In this document: positions 6,398-9,293 of the stretch, in pieces
How the letters are laid out: each line of letters opens with the position of its first letter
How positions within the stretch are numbered: the stretch's first letter is position 1
Origin: Sphingomonadales bacterium
GTDB lineage: Bacteria; Pseudomonadota; Alphaproteobacteria; Sphingomonadales; Sphingomonadaceae
Direction of reading: 5' to 3'
DNA length: 9,293 nt
NCBI GenBank assembly: GCA_017302775.1
Contig: JAFLDC010000078.1
Coordinates: forward strand, 1-9,293
Notes under the pieces: model-generated
Databases searched by the model: none
What the model was told of the DNA's origin: nothing
Seen by the model: only the letters and a program-made list of their open reading frames with translations
Program-made: the position numbers and the translations under genes

Positions 6398-6472
6398 GAG
6401 TGAGAGGGTGGCGGGCTTCGCCGTGACGGGATGAGGGTCGAGAGAGAGGCTCCCGGCCGCCCGTCATGGAGA
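6398..6472 (+). promoter_or_regulatory. Structured leader, copy 1 (before the DUF932 gene)
   Basis: The element starts with GAGTGAGAGGG (6398-6408). Fifteen bases later TGACGGG (6424-6430) pairs perfectly with CCCGTCA (6460-6466). Within this, GGTCG (6436-6440) can pair with CGGCC (6454-6458) around a loop starting AGAGAGAG. A small hairpin GGCG/CGCC (6410-6413 with 6419-6422) precedes it. The outer stem runs straight into TGGAGA, the Shine-Dalgarno of the gene, so folding could control ribosome access. An alternative pairing CGGGA/TCCCG (6427-6431 with 6451-6455) competes with the outer stem. A second copy lies at 7721-7796. Confidence 0.7.
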
Positions 6473-6479
6473 TTTTCCC

Positions 6480-7673
6480 ATGAACATGCAGGTTCTCGAA
6501 GCGCGGCGCGATATGAGCGGCGGGTATATGGTCGATGTTTCGCGCGGCTCCCGCGTCGGCCGGGTTTCGTCGGAGTGGTTCTCTCGGCCCGATGATCAGC
6601 GGTTTCTTTCGCTGAACGAGCTCGCGAGCTCAGTGCGTGGGCGTTCCGATCGCAGCCGGACCCGTGTGGTCGAAACTGCGCTCATTCACGTCGAGGCAAA
6701 CCGCAACGATCCGGAACGCCTGGCGCTGATGCTGCCCGGCGCTGATGCGCCGGTACACCCCACCCACTGGAGCTTCGGCCAACTGGCGAGTCAAGTCGGC
6801 GCACCCGCTGCCTATCTGCGCCAGCTTCCTGCACCGCTTGCCGCGATCAACCTGCAGTACGGACTGACCGCGAACCGGGCCGAGCAGATCAAGACCTTGG
6901 AAACCGAGAACGGTCGGCTCGAACTGCGCGCCGTAACTGGCCCCGACTATGGTCGGATTTACGATCACGAACTGGTCGAGGCCGTGCAGAAGATCGCCGG
7001 CAACGGCACCGGCGACACCCGCTGGAAAGTGCCCGGCGTGCTCGACTGGTCGACCGGTGTTTACAACCCGATGGTCGATGTCTCGAAGGATACGACCACT
7101 CTCTATGCGTCCGACCGCGATGTGTTCCTGTTCCTGGTCGATGATCTCAATCCGATCGAAGCGGGACGCCTGCCTGATGGCTCGCCCGATCTCTACTTCC
7201 GGGGCTTCTACTGCTGGAACTCCGAGGTCGGCGCAAAGACGCTCGGCATGGCGAGCTTCTATCTGCGCGCAGTCTGCCAGAACCGGAACCTGTGGGGCGT
7301 CGAGGACTTCGAGGAAATCTCGATCCGCCACAGCAAATACGCCGCCAACCGGTTCGCCCATGAAGCGACACCCGCCCTGCTGAACTTCGCCAATTCTTCC
7401 CCGCAGCCGTTCATCAACGGTATCAAGACCGCGCGCGAGCGCATCGTTGCCCGCACCGACGAGGAACGCGGCGACTTCCTGCGTCATCGCGGCTTCTCGA
7501 AGGCCGAGATCGGCAAGATCATCGAGACTGTGCTGGCCGAGGAAGGCCGCCCGCCCGAATCGATCTTCGATTTCGTTCAGGGGATCACTGCACTCGCCCG
7601 CGGCAAGCCGCACCAGGATGCCCGGCTCGACATGGAGGGCAAAGCGAAGAAGCTGCTCGACCGGGTTCATTGA
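6480..7673 (+). CDS. DUF932 domain protein (phage/plasmid-like protein)
   Basis: 397-aa soluble protein of the DUF932 family, common on plasmids, phages and integrative elements; molecular function not established. The DUF932 region covers about residues 95-330: HWSFGQLASQVGAPAAYLRQL (96-116), LRAVTGPDYGRIYDHELVEA (149-168), SDRDVFLFLVDD (211-222), and the typical YFRGFYCWNSEVGAKTLGM (239-257) followed by YLRAVCQNRNLWG (261-273). The C-terminus (330-397) is helical. The start at 6480 has GGAG 8 nt upstream; a second ATG two codons later has poorer spacing. A structured leader precedes it, and the ParB-like gene follows 129 bp downstream with a second copy of that leader, so the two are probably regulated together. 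It appears intact. Confidence 0.9.
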   Translation: MNMQVLEARRDMSGGYMVDVSRGSRVGRVSSEWFSRPDDQRFLSLNELASSVRGRSDRSRTRVVETALIHVEANRNDPERLALMLPGADAPVHPTHWSFGQLASQVGAPAAYLRQLPAPLAAINLQYGLTANRAEQIKTLETENGRLELRAVTGPDYGRIYDHELVEAVQKIAGNGTGDTRWKVPGVLDWSTGVYNPMVDVSKDTTTLYASDRDVFLFLVDDLNPIEAGRLPDGSPDLYFRGFYCWNSEVGAKTLGMASFYLRAVCQNRNLWGVEDFEEISIRHSKYAANRFAHEATPALLNFANSSPQPFINGIKTARERIVARTDEERGDFLRHRGFSKAEIGKIIETVLAEEGRPPESIFDFVQGITALARGKPHQDARLDMEGKAKKLLDRVH

Positions 7674-7720
7674 GTCCGAACAGTCGGGTGTGTTTTCCAC
7701 GCTTAGCGCTGCCTTCTCCA

Positions 7721-7796
7721 GAGTGAGAGGGCGGCGCTTCGCTTCGTGACGGGTCGGGGCCTGAGAGAGAGTCTTTCAGGCGGCCCGTCATGGAGA
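7721..7796 (+). promoter_or_regulatory. Structured leader, copy 2 (before the ParB-like gene)
   Basis: Same layout as the element at 6398-6472: GAGTGAGAGGG (7721-7731), 15 bases, TGACGGG (7747-7753) pairing with CCCGTCA (7784-7790), then TGGAGA as Shine-Dalgarno. The inner stem here is GCCTGA (7759-7764) with TCAGGC (7776-7781). Its sequence differs from copy 1 while pairing is kept and the loop keeps GAGAGAGAG (7763-7771). This compensatory pattern argues for a selected RNA fold rather than simple duplication. Confidence 0.7.
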
Positions 7797-7802
7797 ACCA
7801 CC

Positions 7803-9293
7803 ATGACCAAGCAATTGCCCAAGCTCGTGCTCAGTTCCTCGCGCGACATCCCCTTCTGTCAGCTGGTGCTGAGCCAGAAGAACGTCCGGCGTCTGAAGGC
7901 GGGCCTCTCGATCGAGGAGCTCGCCGAGGACATCTACCGCCGCACCCTACTCCAGAGCCTCAATGTCCGGCCGGTGGTCGGTGAGGACGGCCGGGAGACC
8001 GGCATGTTCGAAGTCCCCGCCGGCGGCCGCCGCTTCCGCGCGCTCGAACTGCTGGTGAAGTCGAAGCGGATGGCCAAGGACCAGCCCGTTCCCTGCGTGG
8101 TGCGTGAGGCCGGGATCGCCGAGGAAGACTCGCTCGCCGAGAACGTCATGCGCGTCGGCCTGCATCCGCTCGACCAGTTCCGCGCTTTCACCGCCCTGAT
8201 CGAGGCGGGCCTATCGGAAGACGATATCGCTGCGCGCTTCTTCGTCTCGGCCTCGACAGTGCGCCAGCGCCTGCGGCTTGCGTCGGTCGCACCCAGCCTG
8301 CTCGAAATCTACGGTGATGACGGCATGTCGCTCGAGCAGCTCATGGCCTTCACGGTCAATGAGAACCATACCCGCCAGGAGCAGGTCTGGGAGCAGCTCA
8401 AGCAGACCTACCAGCCCTCCGCCCACCAGATCCGCCGCATGCTGACCGAGGATGCCATTTCGGCCAGCGATCGCCGCGTCCGGTTCATCGGGCTCGACGC
8501 CTATGTCGAAGCTGGCGGCTATGTGATGCGCGACCTGTTCTCGTCGGACCAGGATGGCTGGCTGCAGGACCCGGCGCTGGTCGAACTGCTGGTGAACGAG
8601 AAGCTTTCCGAGATCGCACAGGAAATCGGTGCCGAAGGTTGGAAATGGGTCGAAGCCGCAATCGACCTGCCTTTCGGCTGCGAGCGCGGTAAGCGCCGGA
8701 TCACCGGCACCACCGTCCCGCTGACCGACGATGAGCAGTCCAAGCTCGACGCGTTGGTCGAGGAATATGACGGCCTCGCCGAGCAGTATCAGGATGGCGG
8801 AGACCTGCCCGACGAGGTCGATGCGCGGCTGACCGAGATCGACGCCCACATCACCGCGCTCACCCAGCGTCCGGTCACTTACGATCCCGAGGAACAGGCA
8901 CGCGCAGGCGTGTTCGTGTCGCTGTCGCACGATGGCCGGCTGCGCATCGACCGCGGTTATGTGCGGCCGGAGCATGAACCGGTCGCTGAAGGTGTTAGCG
9001 GCGACGAAGGTCAGGCTGCCGGAACTGCGCCGACCGGCCCGACGGTAAGCGTCGGTGGCCAGGTGCAGACTGGCGAACAGGCCGACGACGAAGACGATGC
9101 CATCCGTCCGCTGCCCGACCGGCTCGTGTCCGAACTGACCGCCGAGCGCACGCTGGCGCTGCGCGACGCGCTCGCCAATGCACCCGATGCCGCGTTCCTT
9201 GCCCTGCTGCACGCGCTGTGCCTGTCGGTGTTCCGGTCGCATGTGCAGGCTGGCTGCGTGCAGATCGGCGTCACTCAGGCATGGCTTGGCAAT
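7803..9293 (+). CDS. Large ParB/RepB/Spo0J-family partition-type protein; 3' end cut by window edge
   Basis: An open frame from ATG 7803 (GGAG 7 nt upstream) to the right edge, 497 codons with no stop. Residues about 15-120 are the ParB N-terminal domain: QKNVRR (25-30), PAGGRRFRAL (72-81, the family's GERRxRA box) and AENVMR (112-117, the ENxxR arginine patch that in ParB binds CTP). A helix-turn-helix lies at about 136-160 (LSEDDIAARFFVSASTVRQRLRLA). Residues 300-350 are acidic and probably helical, followed by a low-complexity acidic linker (395-432) and another helical region. It is longer than chromosomal ParB (about 300 aa) and resembles the large ParB-like proteins of alphaproteobacterial plasmids and integrative elements. 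Whether it segregates DNA or acts as a regulator is not settled by sequence; no parA gene is seen in the window. Confidence 0.9.
   Translation, partial: MTKQLPKLVLSSSRDIPFCQLVLSQKNVRRLKAGLSIEELAEDIYRRTLLQSLNVRPVVGEDGRETGMFEVPAGGRRFRALELLVKSKRMAKDQPVPCVVREAGIAEEDSLAENVMRVGLHPLDQFRAFTALIEAGLSEDDIAARFFVSASTVRQRLRLASVAPSLLEIYGDDGMSLEQLMAFTVNENHTRQEQVWEQLKQTYQPSAHQIRRMLTEDAISASDRRVRFIGLDAYVEAGGYVMRDLFSSDQDGWLQDPALVELLVNEKLSEIAQEIGAEGWKWVEAAIDLPFGCERGKRRITGTTVPLTDDEQSKLDALVEEYDGLAEQYQDGGDLPDEVDARLTEIDAHITALTQRPVTYDPEEQARAGVFVSLSHDGRLRIDRGYVRPEHEPVAEGVSGDEGQAAGTAPTGPTVSVGGQVQTGEQADDEDDAIRPLPDRLVSELTAERTLALRDALANAPDAAFLALLHALCLSVFRSHVQAGCVQIGVTQAWLGN

Noticed and set aside
6630..7700. Minus-strand open frame of 356 codons
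   Set aside because: Antisense of the DUF932 gene, which has clear family motifs and a ribosome site; long antisense frames are expected at this GC content.
6398..7796. Ends of an insertion sequence or transposon explaining the repeated leader
   Set aside because: The two copies are direct, each sits just before a start codon with the same spacing, and they enclose an intact DUF932 gene rather than a transposase; the differing inner stems argue for functional conservation.
7790..7984. 64-codon plus-strand ORF starting in leader copy 2
   Set aside because: Out of frame with the ParB-like gene and overlapping its first 60 codons; the ATG is part of the Shine-Dalgarno context of the leader.
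8211..9242. Minus-strand open frame of 343 codons
   Set aside because: Antisense of the ParB-like gene, which shows the GRRFRA and ENVMR boxes and a helix-turn-helix in the plus-strand frame.

Overview
The window looks like accessory DNA from a GC-rich alphaproteobacterium, most likely a sphingomonad-type mobile element (ICE or plasmid). The evidence is high-GC coding with GC-rich third positions and a right-hand module of a DUF932 gene followed by a very large ParB/RepB-type gene. No rRNA, tRNA, CRISPR array or insertion sequence was seen. The genus is an inference.

Left part (1-3023, minus strand): an operon read leftwards, abiEi - abiEii - large nuclease/P-loop NTPase. The first two genes are a type IV (AbiE) toxin-antitoxin pair overlapping by 8 bp. 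The third starts 3 bp after the abiEii stop, carries a PD-(D/E)xK-like N-terminus with an HQAKRQ motif and a P-loop NTPase core, and runs off the left edge. It looks like an Avs/STAND-type defence protein. In front of abiEi a 12-bp inverted repeat (one mismatch) flanks a good sigma70-like promoter, a likely AbiEi operator. The best start is a GTG right after this repeat.

Middle part (3142-5980, minus strand): a second compact cluster read leftwards. It holds a 377-aa cysteine/histidine-rich protein with an internal duplication, a possible 24-aa ORF filling the gap, a DUF2726-type putative nuclease, and an unrecognised ~208-aa protein. No member except the DUF2726 protein is recognisable, so the cluster is the best candidate here for an undescribed (possibly defence) system.

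Intergenic stretch (5981-6479): about 500 bp between divergent genes with no convincing gene. It contains an 8-bp direct repeat, several perfect short hairpins and one 18-bp-paired hairpin at 6252-6297.

Right part (6480-9293, plus strand): DUF932 gene and ParB-like gene (right end cut). Each is preceded by a copy of the same ~75-nt leader, with identical outer stem arms, an inner stem whose sequence differs but stays complementary, a conserved GAGAGAGAG loop, and the Shine-Dalgarno directly after the outer stem. The pair suggests a shared cis-regulatory RNA. The layout reads as defence cargo (left) next to mobile-element backbone genes (right).
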